Part shown: positions 1-8,688 of the stretch, in pieces
Numbering within the stretch: the first letter of the stretch is position 1
How the letters are laid out: every line of letters begins with the position of its first letter
Translations under genes and position numbers: made by a program
Notes under the pieces: generated by a model
Databases searched by the model: none
What the model was told of the DNA's origin: nothing
The model's input: the letters and a program-made list of their open reading frames with translations, nothing else
Assembly (NCBI GenBank): GCA_910578545.1
Contig: CAJTPT010000003.1
Span: 289,842 to 334,509 of the forward strand
Length of the DNA stretch: 44,668 nucleotides
Direction of reading: 5' to 3'
Source of the DNA: an uncultured Christensenella sp.
GTDB taxonomy: Bacteria; Bacillota; Clostridia; Christensenellales; Pumilibacteraceae

Positions 1-41
1 TTATAATCGATAAATAACATTTTTGTTTAAAAGTTTCTTGC

Positions 42-63
42 CTACTTCTTTTCAAAGAAGTAG
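42..63. terminator. Short inverted repeat upstream of ftsK
   Basis: A perfect 10-bp stem (CTACTTCTTT / AAAGAAGTAG) with a 2-nt loop. There is no clean T-run after it on the plus strand, so it may be the end of a preceding transcript or simply a structured spacer. The gene it would terminate lies outside the window. Confidence 0.35.
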
Positions 64-110
64 GGAAATGGGTAGGATATAAAAAAGTTTGGGTTTTTGG
101 TACAAAAGCC

Positions 111-139
111 TTGAAAAAAAACTGCCCTTGTGTTATAAT
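111..139 (+). promoter_or_regulatory. Sigma-A-type promoter for ftsK
   Basis: TTGAAA at 111-116 and TATAAT at 134-139 are separated by exactly 17 bp. Transcription would start near 146 and give a leader of about 100 nt before the GTG start at 245. This is a sequence match only. Confidence 0.65.
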
Positions 140-244
140 TTAAAATGCACAGAAATAGGTAGACGGATTGCACAAGCTGTTGTGCACGTTTTATTGCATA
201 GATATTTGTGCTTTTTTTCAGCATTTTATCCGGGAGGGAGTATT

Positions 245-3200
245 GTGGCACGGAATAAAAACAAAAAACGGAAGAATAAAAATCTAAACGGAAAGCATGA
301 CGTATTGGGCGTAACGCTTATCGTTATTTCCGCGTTTTTGTTGCTGTGTATCGTTATCAAGCCCATCCTCGGTATTTTCAGCGAGGCTATTTTCGGCGTG
401 ATTTTGGGCACGTTCGGAATTATGGCATATCCGATTTTGATCGCTTTATTATTGCTCGGCATTTTTATTCTGCTCGGTCGCACCGTATCGGCGTCGACGC
501 GGCTGAAGGTGTGCCTTCCGATTGCAATAGTTTTTGCGCTCATTATTTTACAACTTGCCACGACCCATCAATTTTTGACGCGCGATTTTTCGGGCTATAT
601 CGAGGCCGTGTATTCCGCCAAGTTTTCGGCGGGCGGCGTAATCATGGGGCTTATCGCGTTCGGTCTTAAATCGCTTATTACCGAAATCGCATGCTACGTT
701 ATTTTTTCGGTTGCGCTTGTAGTGACGGTGCTGTTTATGGTAAACGCGTTTTCGCGTATCGGTGTATGGAACAGTGCGCGCAAATCCAAAAAGGCGCAAA
801 AGGAAGCGCCCGAGCCCGAAGCGCCGATTAGACCTGCCGAACCTCAGCTCGTAATCGACGCAACGCCCAATCCCGGACTGTTTACGGGCAGGATAGAGCG
901 CCCGACTGCGGAAATGAGCATGGAATCGGGCACGGCAACGGACATGCCCACGCGCAATAAGCGCGCTGTCAGCGACTACGGTGAGTCGCCCGTTATGGAC
1001 GAGCCCGAACGCAGTACGACTGCCGAAATCGCGCACAAAACGTTGTACGGCGATTCTGAAGAGATACGCCGTCAAACGGTCGAAACATTCAAGCAAAAGC
1101 GCGAAACGCAAGCGCCGCCCCCGGCGCCTGTGCCTGTGCCTACGCCCGGGTCGACTGCATCGTCGGCTCCGACGGAAATCGTAGAGCCGCCGTACGGCGG
1201 TGGGTTTATGGATCCCGCCGAGCGCGTGTATACCGACGCTCACGATCCCGAACGCCCGCGCAGAGTCGACTATGAGGGCACGCCCAACAATCTTAACGCG
1301 CTGTATTTTCCGCCCGAAAAATCTATTCAGTTTAACGACGTCGGCATAGAGAGCATAGAGGACCCGGCACCTCCGCCGCAACCCGTTAGGGAAGAGCCCG
1401 TGCGCCCGTCGTTTGACCGACCCAAACAGACACGTCAGCCGCTCGCACATGTCGAGCCTATTATCGACGCGTCGGCTATGTCGGCGTATACCGAGCCGCG
1501 ACCCGAGCCCATTACTCATCAGGCGCCTATTATCGACCCGTCCGAGCCGAGCTCGCTTGCCGCCGAGGAAAGCTTTTTGCGCACGTACGGTGCTACAAGA
1601 CCGGTCGCGCAGGAACCCGTTGTCGAGCCCGCGCCCGAGCGTATACCGCCGCTCGAGAGCGACAGATTTAAGCAGGAAGAAATTCTCGACGCCGACGATA
1701 CGCTTGATTTGTTCGGCAAGTCACAGCGCGGCGACGAGGTTGATTTTATACCTCAGCAAGAGGAAATACTCGACGGCAGTGCGCCGTACGAGGTAAGCGA
1801 TATCGAGGAAGCGCAACCGGACAATCCCATCGACGAGGGGATTATGGATGGCTCGCTCGTTATAACCAACGACGAGCCCGTCGATCTGTCGGAGCACGGC
1901 TTCGACAACGGCGACGTGTTTACCGGCGAGGATTTGTCGGGAATGTACGTCGACGCGGACGGGGAAGAATCTTTGCCGGTTACTGCGCCCAAAGCGCCCA
2001 AGCTCAAAAAGTCCAACGCGCCGCTCGAAAACCAAATGAGCATAGACAACCTGTTGCAAGATCAGGCGCAAGGCTCGGTTGTAACGCAGGAAACCAAAAA
2101 GTACCGCAAGTATAATTACACGCCGCCGCCCTTCGATTTGCTCAAGCTGTACGACCATGTAGAGTCGTCGCAAGAGGATTTGCAGACCAATGCGCAAATA
2201 CTCGAGGACGTATGCTCGCGTTTCTTAAAGACGCAGGTCAAGGTCATAAATATCGTGCCGGGACCGCAGGTCACGCGGTACGAGCTCGAGGTGCCGTCGG
2301 GTACTTCGGTCAAGGCTATAGAAACTCGCAGCGCGGATATTGCGTACGAGCTTGCGGCTGTAAGCGGCATTCGCGTGGAAGCGCCTATCCCCGGCAAGCG
2401 CGCCGTAGGTATAGAGGTGCCCAACAAGAAAAAGGCTATCGTCGGCCTGCGCGAGGTAGTTGATTCCAACCTGTTTATGAAGCACAAATCGCCCATGGTC
2501 TTTTCGGTAGGAAAGGACATCGGCGGCGAGCTTGTCGTATGTGATTTGGAAAAGATCCCGCACCTTCTTATTGCAGGTCAAACGGGTAGCGGTAAGAGCG
2601 CTGGGCTTAACAGCTTGATTGTCAGCTTGCTTTACAAGGCGAGTCCCGACGACCTCAGGTTTATCCTAATAGACCCCAAACGCGTCGAGTTCAGCAAGTT
2701 CCGCGGCATGCCGCACTCGCTGTTTGAAAAGACGATTACCGAGCCAAACGAGGCGCTCAACGCGCTTAAGTGGGCGGACAACGAAATGAACAGGCGCTTT
2801 ACCGTGCTTGCCAAGTACGCATGCAGTAAGCTTGCGGAATACAACGCGCTTCCTGAAGTAAAGAGCGGTAAGCTAAGCAAGCTTCCGCATATCGTCATTA
2901 TAATAGACGAGCTTGCCAACCTCATGCAGTCGGCTGTCGCAAGCGAGATAGAAAGCAAGATAAGCAGTATCGCGGCGCTTGCCCGTGCCGCGGGTATTCA
3001 CCTTATCGTTGCGACTCAGCGTCCGTCGGCGGACGTTATTACGGGTACGATTAAAGCCAACCTTACAAGCCGCATCGCGTTTAAGGTGCCCGACGCTATG
3101 AACTCGCGTATTATTATAGACGTCGTGGGTGCGGAAGCGCTTTCCGGCGACGGCGATATGCTGTTTTATCCGCAGGACGCGTTTGCGCCGCGCCGTGTGC

Positions 3201-3580
3201 AAGGCTCGTTCGTAAACGGCGACGAAGTGTTGTCCGTAGTCAGCTATCTAAAAGAGCATTACGAGCCCGACTTCGACGAGGACGCAGAGCGCTTTGTCGG
3301 CGGCGGTTCGGGCGGAAACGGCGGTATGGGCGATGGAGGCACGGAACTCGATCCGCTTGCTTCACGCATAATGGCGCACGCTATCAAGTCCAAGCAGATA
3401 TCCACGTCGGTCATACAGCGCAGATTTTCCATAGGCTATGCCCGTGCGGCGCGCATTGTGGACAGCATGGAAGCCAACGGGTATATCGGCCCGTCCACGG
3501 GCAACAGCAAGCCGCGCGACGTACTGATGACTGTGGAACAGTACCGCGAGGTGTTCGGTCACGACCTTGACGATAACTGA
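245..3580 (+). CDS. ftsK: FtsK/SpoIIIE DNA translocase
   Basis: Septal DNA pump that clears chromosomal DNA across the closing division or sporulation septum. I place the start at GTG 245, because a strong GGGAGGGAG ribosome binding site sits just upstream and the reading frame before it has no such site; this gives 1111 aa. The N-terminal ~185 residues hold about four hydrophobic membrane segments. A very long Pro/Glu/Asp-rich linker follows (roughly residues 190-650). The motor domain carries Walker A GQTGSGKS at about residues 778-785 and Walker B IVIIIDELANL near 880. The C-terminal gamma winged helix (about 1035-1100, IQRRFSIGYARAARIVDSME) is the domain that in this family reads KOPS/SRS orientation sequences. 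FtsK and SpoIIIE cannot be told apart from sequence alone. rimO follows after 20 bp. Confidence 0.96.
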   Translation: MARNKNKKRKNKNLNGKHDVLGVTLIVISAFLLLCIVIKPILGIFSEAIFGVILGTFGIMAYPILIALLLLGIFILLGRTVSASTRLKVCLPIAIVFALIILQLATTHQFLTRDFSGYIEAVYSAKFSAGGVIMGLIAFGLKSLITEIACYVIFSVALVVTVLFMVNAFSRIGVWNSARKSKKAQKEAPEPEAPIRPAEPQLVIDATPNPGLFTGRIERPTAEMSMESGTATDMPTRNKRAVSDYGESPVMDEPERSTTAEIAHKTLYGDSEEIRRQTVETFKQKRETQAPPPAPVPVPTPGSTASSAPTEIVEPPYGGGFMDPAERVYTDAHDPERPRRVDYEGTPNNLNALYFPPEKSIQFNDVGIESIEDPAPPPQPVREEPVRPSFDRPKQTRQPLAHVEPIIDASAMSAYTEPRPEPITHQAPIIDPSEPSSLAAEESFLRTYGATRPVAQEPVVEPAPERIPPLESDRFKQEEILDADDTLDLFGKSQRGDEVDFIPQQEEILDGSAPYEVSDIEEAQPDNPIDEGIMDGSLVITNDEPVDLSEHGFDNGDVFTGEDLSGMYVDADGEESLPVTAPKAPKLKKSNAPLENQMSIDNLLQDQAQGSVVTQETKKYRKYNYTPPPFDLLKLYDHVESSQEDLQTNAQILEDVCSRFLKTQVKVINIVPGPQVTRYELEVPSGTSVKAIETRSADIAYELAAVSGIRVEAPIPGKRAVGIEVPNKKKAIVGLREVVDSNLFMKHKSPMVFSVGKDIGGELVVCDLEKIPHLLIAGQTGSGKSAGLNSLIVSLLYKASPDDLRFILIDPKRVEFSKFRGMPHSLFEKTITEPNEALNALKWADNEMNRRFTVLAKYACSKLAEYNALPEVKSGKLSKLPHIVIIIDELANLMQSAVASEIESKISSIAALARAAGIHLIVATQRPSADVITGTIKANLTSRIAFKVPDAMNSRIIIDVVGAEALSGDGDMLFYPQDAFAPRRVQGSFVNGDEVLSVVSYLKEHYEPDFDEDAERFVGGGSGGNGGMGDGGTELDPLASRIMAHAIKSKQISTSVIQRRFSIGYARAARIVDSMEANGYIGPSTGNSKPRDVLMTVEQYREVFGHDLDDN

Positions 3581-3600
3581 TTGTAACTAATGAGGACGGT

Positions 3601-4932
3601 ATGAAAAACGTAGCAGTAATCTCACTCGGGTGCGATAAAAACAGAATAGATACCGAGCACATGCTGTATCGCTTGGTGCAGGTAGGTTTTGCCGTAAGTG
3701 CGGCGGAGGACGCCGACATTATTATCGTCAATACTTGTGCTTTTATCGAGAGTGCGAGGGAAGAGAGTATCGATACCGTTCTGTATTACGCGCAGTTTAA
3801 AAAGACGGGTAAGTGCAAAAAACTTATCGTCACGGGCTGTCTGCCGCAAAAGTATATGAGCGAGCTTGTGGAAAGCCTGCCCGAGGTAGACGGATTTTTG
3901 GGCACTTTCGATTACGAAAAAATCGTCGATATCGTAAGCGACGACGGGGCGAATTCCGAGGCCGCCGCCGCGCAAAACGATACTGACGAGCCAGATAAAT
4001 TTACTGCGGCGGAAAACTGCGGACGGTTACTCACTACGTTCCCGCACGTCGCGTATTTAAAGATAGCCGAGGGCTGTAACAATAAGTGCACGTTTTGCAC
4101 TATCCCGTCCATTCGCGGCGGTTACAAATCCCGTCCGATTGCCGATATAGCGGGCGAAGCGCAAAAGCTTGTTAATGACGGCGTAAAAGAGCTTATTCTC
4201 GTCGCGCAGGATGTTTCGCGCTACGGCATGGATATAAACAGCTCGCTCGTAGAGCTTCTTACAGAGCTCGAAAAACTGCCCGTTATTATACGCTTGCTGT
4301 ACTGCTATCCCGAAATGGTCACCGACGAGCTGATACAAAAAATCGCAAGCTCGAAAAACATAGCCAAGTATATAGACATTCCCATTCAGCACAGCTCGGA
4401 TAAAATACTCAAACTGATGAACAGAAAGACGACCGGTCTTGCCGTGGAAAAGCTTATCAACAAACTGCACAAGCACGGCATAGTCGTACGCACAACGCTT
4501 ATGGTCGGGTTCCCCGGCGAAACGCAAAAAGAATTCGACGAGCTTTGCGATTTCGTCACGCGTGTAAAACCGGAGTATGCGGGGGTGTTTGCGTATTCGC
4601 GCGAGGAAGGTACTGCGGCGGCGTTTCTGCCCGATCAGGTGAGCAAGTCGGACAAGCTTAAGCGCGTAAAAGCGCTCGGCAAGGTGTGTACCGCAGTTAC
4701 CAAACAGTTTAACGCAGGACTTGTCGGCAAGACCTTGCGCGTAATATACGAGGACGCCGACTTCGATAAAAATCTGTTTGTCGGGCGTGCCGAGTTCCAA
4801 ACTCCCGACGTTGACGGCGTTGTGTACTTTAAAGGCAACGAGGTTGACGTGGGCAAGTTCTACGAAGTGGAAGTTACAAAAAGCGATAACTATGATTTGT
4901 ACGGCAAGATTACGGGTGTTCATTCCCAATAG
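3601..4932 (+). CDS. rimO: Ribosomal protein uS12 methylthiotransferase RimO
   Basis: Radical-SAM enzyme that adds a methylthio group to the conserved aspartate of ribosomal protein S12. The N-terminal UPF0004 domain has the RimO-type SLGCDKN motif (Cys10), VNTCAF and VTGCLPQ, supplying the three cysteines of the auxiliary Fe-S cluster. The radical-SAM CxxxCxxC motif is CNNKCTFC (Cys159, 163, 166), followed by IPSIRGGYKSR. A C-terminal TRAM region (about 380-440) completes the usual 440-aa layout. The SLGCDKN signature favours RimO over MiaB, which usually has a different N-terminal motif. It lies in a typical clostridial order ftsK-rimO-pgsA-cinA-recA. Confidence 0.95.
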   Translation: MKNVAVISLGCDKNRIDTEHMLYRLVQVGFAVSAAEDADIIIVNTCAFIESAREESIDTVLYYAQFKKTGKCKKLIVTGCLPQKYMSELVESLPEVDGFLGTFDYEKIVDIVSDDGANSEAAAAQNDTDEPDKFTAAENCGRLLTTFPHVAYLKIAEGCNNKCTFCTIPSIRGGYKSRPIADIAGEAQKLVNDGVKELILVAQDVSRYGMDINSSLVELLTELEKLPVIIRLLYCYPEMVTDELIQKIASSKNIAKYIDIPIQHSSDKILKLMNRKTTGLAVEKLINKLHKHGIVVRTTLMVGFPGETQKEFDELCDFVTRVKPEYAGVFAYSREEGTAAAFLPDQVSKSDKLKRVKALGKVCTAVTKQFNAGLVGKTLRVIYEDADFDKNLFVGRAEFQTPDVDGVVYFKGNEVDVGKFYEVEVTKSDNYDLYGKITGVHSQ

Positions 4933-5085
4933 ACACACCTGACAGCGAGCTGTTTTGGCTCCGCCGTCGTTAAATTCGCTCATAGTAGCCGTCGGTACGT
5001 CAAGCGACGCTTCGCGCATATAGACCGCAATTTGCCCCGTAAAAATGTATCTATCGGAGCCGAACACCCGTTAAGGAGCTGTTGA
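4933..5085. other. 153-bp gap between rimO and pgsA
   Basis: No convincing gene. A short hairpin (ACAGC-GA-GCTGT followed by TTT) sits just after the rimO stop and might be a weak terminator. A minus-strand open frame begins at 5067 but would run antisense through much of rimO, so I do not call it. Confidence 0.4.
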
Positions 5086-5676
5086 ATGAAGAAAAACTTA
5101 CCCAATACTCTTACGACAATACGAATAATAATGATCCCTATGCTTATAGTGGTCTATTTTGTGGAATTCGATGGGCACCGTTTGACGGCGGCGCTAATAT
5201 ACTTTTTTGCATGCCTTACCGACTTCTTTGACGGGTTTCTTGCGCGCAAGCACAATCTTGTAACCAACATCGGTAAGTTCCTCGACCCCATTGCCGATAA
5301 GATGATAATCGCGTGCTCGCTTGTGGCGATTTGCGTTACTCAGCCGATTGCCGAGCCTGTGCAAGCTTATACAATAGTGATTGCGGTGTGCACCATGATT
5401 ATACTTTGCCGCGAGCTTATGATAAGCGTTTTTCGCACGGTCGCCGCGTCAAAGCAGATCAATCTTGCCGCCGACATGTTCGGCAAGTTAAAAACGCTCG
5501 TGCAAATGATGGCGGTTTTCGCGCTACTGCCGGTAGCAGATTTTATCGTATGGAACGAGCTTGCGGGGCAGGTGTTCTTTTACGGCGGCTTCGGACTGCT
5601 CGGGCTCGCGACTATTCTTACCATTCTTTCGGGCTGTCATTATATCATAAAGAATAAGGTCGTTTTGGAGGGTTAA
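5086..5676 (+). CDS. pgsA: CDP-diacylglycerol-glycerol-3-phosphate 3-phosphatidyltransferase
   Basis: Integral membrane enzyme that makes phosphatidylglycerol phosphate, the committed step to phosphatidylglycerol and cardiolipin. The CDP-alcohol phosphatidyltransferase signature DG-x2-AR-x8-G-x3-D-x3-D is intact as DFFDGFLARKH...GKFLDPIADK. Several hydrophobic segments fit the family, and 196 aa is a normal length. The protein begins MKKNLPNTLTTIRIIMIP, a typical PgsA N-terminus. AAGGAG lies upstream of the ATG. The stop codon directly abuts the cinA start, so the two are probably cotranscribed. Confidence 0.95.
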   Translation: MKKNLPNTLTTIRIIMIPMLIVVYFVEFDGHRLTAALIYFFACLTDFFDGFLARKHNLVTNIGKFLDPIADKMIIACSLVAICVTQPIAEPVQAYTIVIAVCTMIILCRELMISVFRTVAASKQINLAADMFGKLKTLVQMMAVFALLPVADFIVWNELAGQVFFYGGFGLLGLATILTILSGCHYIIKNKVVLEG

Positions 5677-6897
5677 ATGAAGATAGGCTTTTTATCCGTC
5701 GAACGGCAAACGGTTGATATACGCGCCGCAAAAATGGTGCTTTTCGATAACGGGCACAGCGCGGATATTTTCGTCACGGTCGAGCCCGCGGAAATCGACG
5801 GCGCGCTTGGAATGCTCCGCTCCGCGTGCGACGCTATCGTAATCGACGGAAACACGGACGCATTTTACGAGCTGTACAAGGACACTTTGTCCAATCGTCC
5901 CGACCACTTCGAGCTGGACGGCAAGCTTCACAGCGTTTGTGCAAACGTGACGACCGCGTTTTTGACGGATGGGTTTATTCCGCTTGTCAATAAAAAAGTG
6001 AAAAAGCGTTATGCCGTAATGGTTTTTAAAACGTACGGCAAAACGGTGGACGAGCTCAAATCAATTCTTAAAGATTTTACTACAAAAAAGAGCAAGGTTC
6101 AGCTTGGATTTTTTCCCGATTTTTTGGAATGTGAGGTCCATGCGCGTTGCGTGACGAGCATGCCTAAAGAGGACATGAACGAGCTGTCGGTCAAGCTTGT
6201 CGAGCTTTTGCAAAACTGTACTTACGCGTACGAGGACAAAACGATAGGCGAGCGCGTGGCGGGGCTTTTGAAGTCCGAGGGGCTAAAAATCAAGATTGCC
6301 GAATCTTTTACCGGCGGCGCGCTCGGCGCAGAGTTTACGGCAATGCCCGGGGCGAGCGACTATCTTGTCGAGGACGTCGTAACGTACTCGGTAGTGTCCA
6401 AGCACAAGCGGCTCGGCGTGCCCTTTGAAACGATAGCCGAAAAGGGCGTTGTAAGCGGCGATACCGCGTACAACATGGCGCTCGGGCTTATGGCGAGCGG
6501 TGACTGCGATATAGCCGTTGCAACAACTGGCAACGCAGGTCCGTCGGTACAGAACGGCACGCTCGGGCTTTGCTACATCGCGCTCGGCATTACTTCCGAA
6601 AAGAGCATTGCCGTCATAAAATACGTGTTCGGCGGCGATAGAGAGTACAACATAAAAAGCGGCGTTAAAAACGCCATGTTCCTGCTTTACGAAAGTCTTA
6701 TGAGCTACAAGCGCCTAAAAAAGCAACGCGCGGCGGCACAGGCTCAAGCACAGGCGGCACAGCAACAGGTACAAGCCCAACAGCAATACGCACCGCCCAC
6801 GCAGCAGCCTGTCGTACCGCAACAGCAACAGCAACAGCCGCAAGAGCCCGCAACGCCGTTAGCGCCGTTTGCACCGCTCATTGAAACTGATGACTAA
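5677..6897 (+). CDS. cinA: CinA-like protein with Gln-rich tail
   Basis: CinA-family protein. The C-terminal domain (about residues 190-345) matches the nicotinamide-nucleotide amidohydrolase (PncC) family: KIKIAESFTGGALGAEFTAM, VVTYS, KGVVSGDTA and ATTGNAGPS are recognisable. The N-terminal half looks like the molybdopterin-binding-type CinA domain but is divergent, so its pyrophosphatase activity is uncertain. The last ~60 residues are an unusual Gln/Pro/Ala-rich tail with runs of Gln, absent from typical CinA proteins. The likely role is NMN/pyridine-nucleotide salvage, with the historical link to competence through its position before recA. It starts immediately after pgsA. Confidence 0.88.
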   Translation: MKIGFLSVERQTVDIRAAKMVLFDNGHSADIFVTVEPAEIDGALGMLRSACDAIVIDGNTDAFYELYKDTLSNRPDHFELDGKLHSVCANVTTAFLTDGFIPLVNKKVKKRYAVMVFKTYGKTVDELKSILKDFTTKKSKVQLGFFPDFLECEVHARCVTSMPKEDMNELSVKLVELLQNCTYAYEDKTIGERVAGLLKSEGLKIKIAESFTGGALGAEFTAMPGASDYLVEDVVTYSVVSKHKRLGVPFETIAEKGVVSGDTAYNMALGLMASGDCDIAVATTGNAGPSVQNGTLGLCYIALGITSEKSIAVIKYVFGGDREYNIKSGVKNAMFLLYESLMSYKRLKKQRAAAQAQAQAAQQQVQAQQQYAPPTQQPVVPQQQQQQPQEPATPLAPFAPLIETDD

Positions 6898-6942
6898 GTT
6901 GATGCGGCAATCTTGCGGCGGCGCTTAATCATCGGTTTCACC

Positions 6943-6960
6943 ATCGTCGCGTCCGACGAT
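6943..6960. repeat. Small palindromic hairpin upstream of recA
   Basis: ATCGTCG-CGTC-CGACGAT forms a perfect 7-bp stem with a 4-nt loop, 34 bp before the recA start. It could be a leader hairpin or a protein site. It does not resemble the Gram-positive LexA box CGAAC-N4-GTTCG. Confidence 0.4.
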
Positions 6961-6993
6961 TTGGATATATAAAAAAATACTCAGAGGTATATC

Positions 6994-8073
6994 ATGGATA
7001 AAAAAGAAAAGTTCAAAGTGTATAACACAGACATGACTCAGTCGGAAAAGGAAAAGGCATTAGCCGACGCCATTGCCCAGATCGAAAAGACGTACGGCAA
7101 GGGCTCGATTATGCGCATGACCGATTCCGTCGCAACACCGGTCGACGCAATCCCCACGGGTTGCTTGTCGCTTGACCTTGCGCTCGGCATAGGCGGTCTT
7201 CCGTGCGGCAGAATTGTCGAGATTTACGGACCCGAGTCGAGCGGTAAAACCACGCTGTCGCTCCACGTAATCGCCGAGGCGCAAAAGAACAACGGCATGG
7301 TCGCGTTTATCGACGCCGAGCACGCGCTCGATCCCGTGTACGCACAGCATCTCGGCATAGACCTTTCCCGTCTGTACATATGTCAGCCCGACAACGGCGA
7401 GCAGGCGCTCGATATTGCCGAAGCGTTGGTGCGCTCGAGCGCAATGGACTTGGTCGTTATCGACTCGGTCGCGGCGCTTACGCCTCAGGCGGAAATTAAC
7501 GGCGAGATAGGCGAGAGCCACGTCGGTTTGCAGGCGCGTTTGATGTCGCAAGCGCTCAGAAAGATTGCGGGCGTTTGCAATAAGACAAAGACCTGCATTA
7601 TCTTTATCAACCAGTTGCGCGAAAAGATCGGCGTAGTTTACGGCAATCCCGAGGTCACGCCCGGCGGCAAGGCGCTTAAGTTTTACGCGAGCGTGCGGCT
7701 TGACGTGCGTAAGGGCGAACCCATTAAGGACGGCGCAACCATAATAGGCAACCGTACCAAGGTCAAGATAGTAAAGAACAAGCTTGCTCCTCCGTTTAAG
7801 ACCGCCGAGTTCGATTTGATTTTCGGCAAGGGCATTTCCAACGAGGGCGTAATACTCGACCTCGCTATCGAGAACGGTTTGGTTGTAAAGAGCGGCTCGT
7901 GGTTCTCGTATAACGACGAGCGACTCGGTCAGGGCCGAGAAACCGTTAAGCAGGTTATTCTTTCGCGCCCCGAGCTTTTAGCTGAACTTGAAAACAAGAT
8001 TCGCGATCTCGTAACGCAAAAGGGCGGCTTGCCTTTTGATAGCGGCGAGGAAGACGGCGGCGCCGAAGAATAA
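6994..8073 (+). CDS. recA: Recombinase RecA
   Basis: ATP-dependent strand-exchange protein of homologous recombination and coprotease for LexA. Walker A is GPESSGKTTLSLHVI. The family blocks IEKTYGKGSIMRM, FIDAEHALDP, VVIDSVAALTPQAEI, INQLREKIGV and PGGKALKFYASVRLDVR are all present in order. The start at 6994 has an AGAGGT ribosome binding site; a second in-frame ATG 14 codons later (MTQSEKEK) matches the usual RecA N-terminus and is an alternative. The C-terminus is acidic, as in most RecA proteins. ruvA follows after 41 bp. Confidence 0.98.
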   Translation: MDKKEKFKVYNTDMTQSEKEKALADAIAQIEKTYGKGSIMRMTDSVATPVDAIPTGCLSLDLALGIGGLPCGRIVEIYGPESSGKTTLSLHVIAEAQKNNGMVAFIDAEHALDPVYAQHLGIDLSRLYICQPDNGEQALDIAEALVRSSAMDLVVIDSVAALTPQAEINGEIGESHVGLQARLMSQALRKIAGVCNKTKTCIIFINQLREKIGVVYGNPEVTPGGKALKFYASVRLDVRKGEPIKDGATIIGNRTKVKIVKNKLAPPFKTAEFDLIFGKGISNEGVILDLAIENGLVVKSGSWFSYNDERLGQGRETVKQVILSRPELLAELENKIRDLVTQKGGLPFDSGEEDGGAEE

Positions 8074-8114
8074 TCTTTTGTCGCATTTATAAACACTGAT
8101 TAAACGGGTAAAAC

Positions 8115-8687
8115 ATGTTTGACTATATTTCGGGTAAGGTCGCATACGTAAGCGAAAATAAAGTGGTAATAGATTGCGGCGGCATGGGCTTTTCGGTCAC
8201 GGCGTCCGCTTTCACTTGTGCGGAATGCAGTCGCAAGCCCGAAGTGAAAATGCCCGTGTATTTGGCTGTGCGTGAGGACGCGCTCGAGCTGTTCGGGTTT
8301 GTAAACGAAAACGAGCGCGAGCTGTTTAACCTTTTGATAGGCGTTTCGGGCGTCGGACCCAAGCTGGCGATCGCGGTGCTTAGCGGCATGAATACCGATA
8401 GGCTCAGTTCTGTAATAGCGGGGGGCGACGTTGCCGCGCTATCCACGATTAAAGGCGTCGGCAAAAAGACCGCCGAGCGCATTGTTCTCGAATTAAAGGG
8501 TAAAGTCGTAGGCGCGGTGTTGTCCGATTCCGTTTCACAGTGCGCGGTCGCTTTTGACGAAAAGGCGGTGCTTGCGCTTGTAAGCCTCGGCTACGAGCGA
8601 AAGGAAGCGGAAGTTGCGGTCAAAAAGGTGGGTAAACCCGATATGTCCACCGAACAGATAGTGCGCGCGGCGCTCGGCAATTTGTAA
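8115..8687 (+). CDS. ruvA: Holliday junction DNA helicase subunit RuvA
   Basis: Tetrameric junction-binding subunit that directs the RuvB motor to four-way DNA. It begins MFDYISGKVAYVSENKVVID (OB-fold domain I). The helix-hairpin-helix repeats GVSGVGPKLAIAVLS and STIKGVGKKTAERIVLELK mark domain II, and a short C-terminal RuvB-binding domain III (ALVSLGYERKEAEVAVKKV) follows. The length of 190 aa is slightly below the usual ~200. Its stop is one base before the ruvB ATG, implying translational coupling. Confidence 0.97.
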   Translation: MFDYISGKVAYVSENKVVIDCGGMGFSVTASAFTCAECSRKPEVKMPVYLAVREDALELFGFVNENERELFNLLIGVSGVGPKLAIAVLSGMNTDRLSSVIAGGDVAALSTIKGVGKKTAERIVLELKGKVVGAVLSDSVSQCAVAFDEKAVLALVSLGYERKEAEVAVKKVGKPDMSTEQIVRAALGNL

Positions 8688-8688
8688 T

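Noticed and set aside
548..1519. Long minus-strand open frame (323 codons) opposite ftsK
   Set aside because: Arg/His-rich composition typical of a shadow of a GC-rich linker region; no ribosome binding site and fully antisense to an excellent gene.
4057..5067. 336-codon minus-strand frame reaching into the rimO-pgsA gap
   Set aside because: Most of it is antisense to rimO. The part in the gap (starting at 5067) is open and has CxxC, which made me look twice, but no ribosome binding site or stop before rimO was found.
6943..6960. LexA/SOS box before recA
   Set aside because: The palindrome present (ATCGTCG/CGACGAT) does not fit the CGAAC-N4-GTTCG consensus; no other match was seen upstream of recA.
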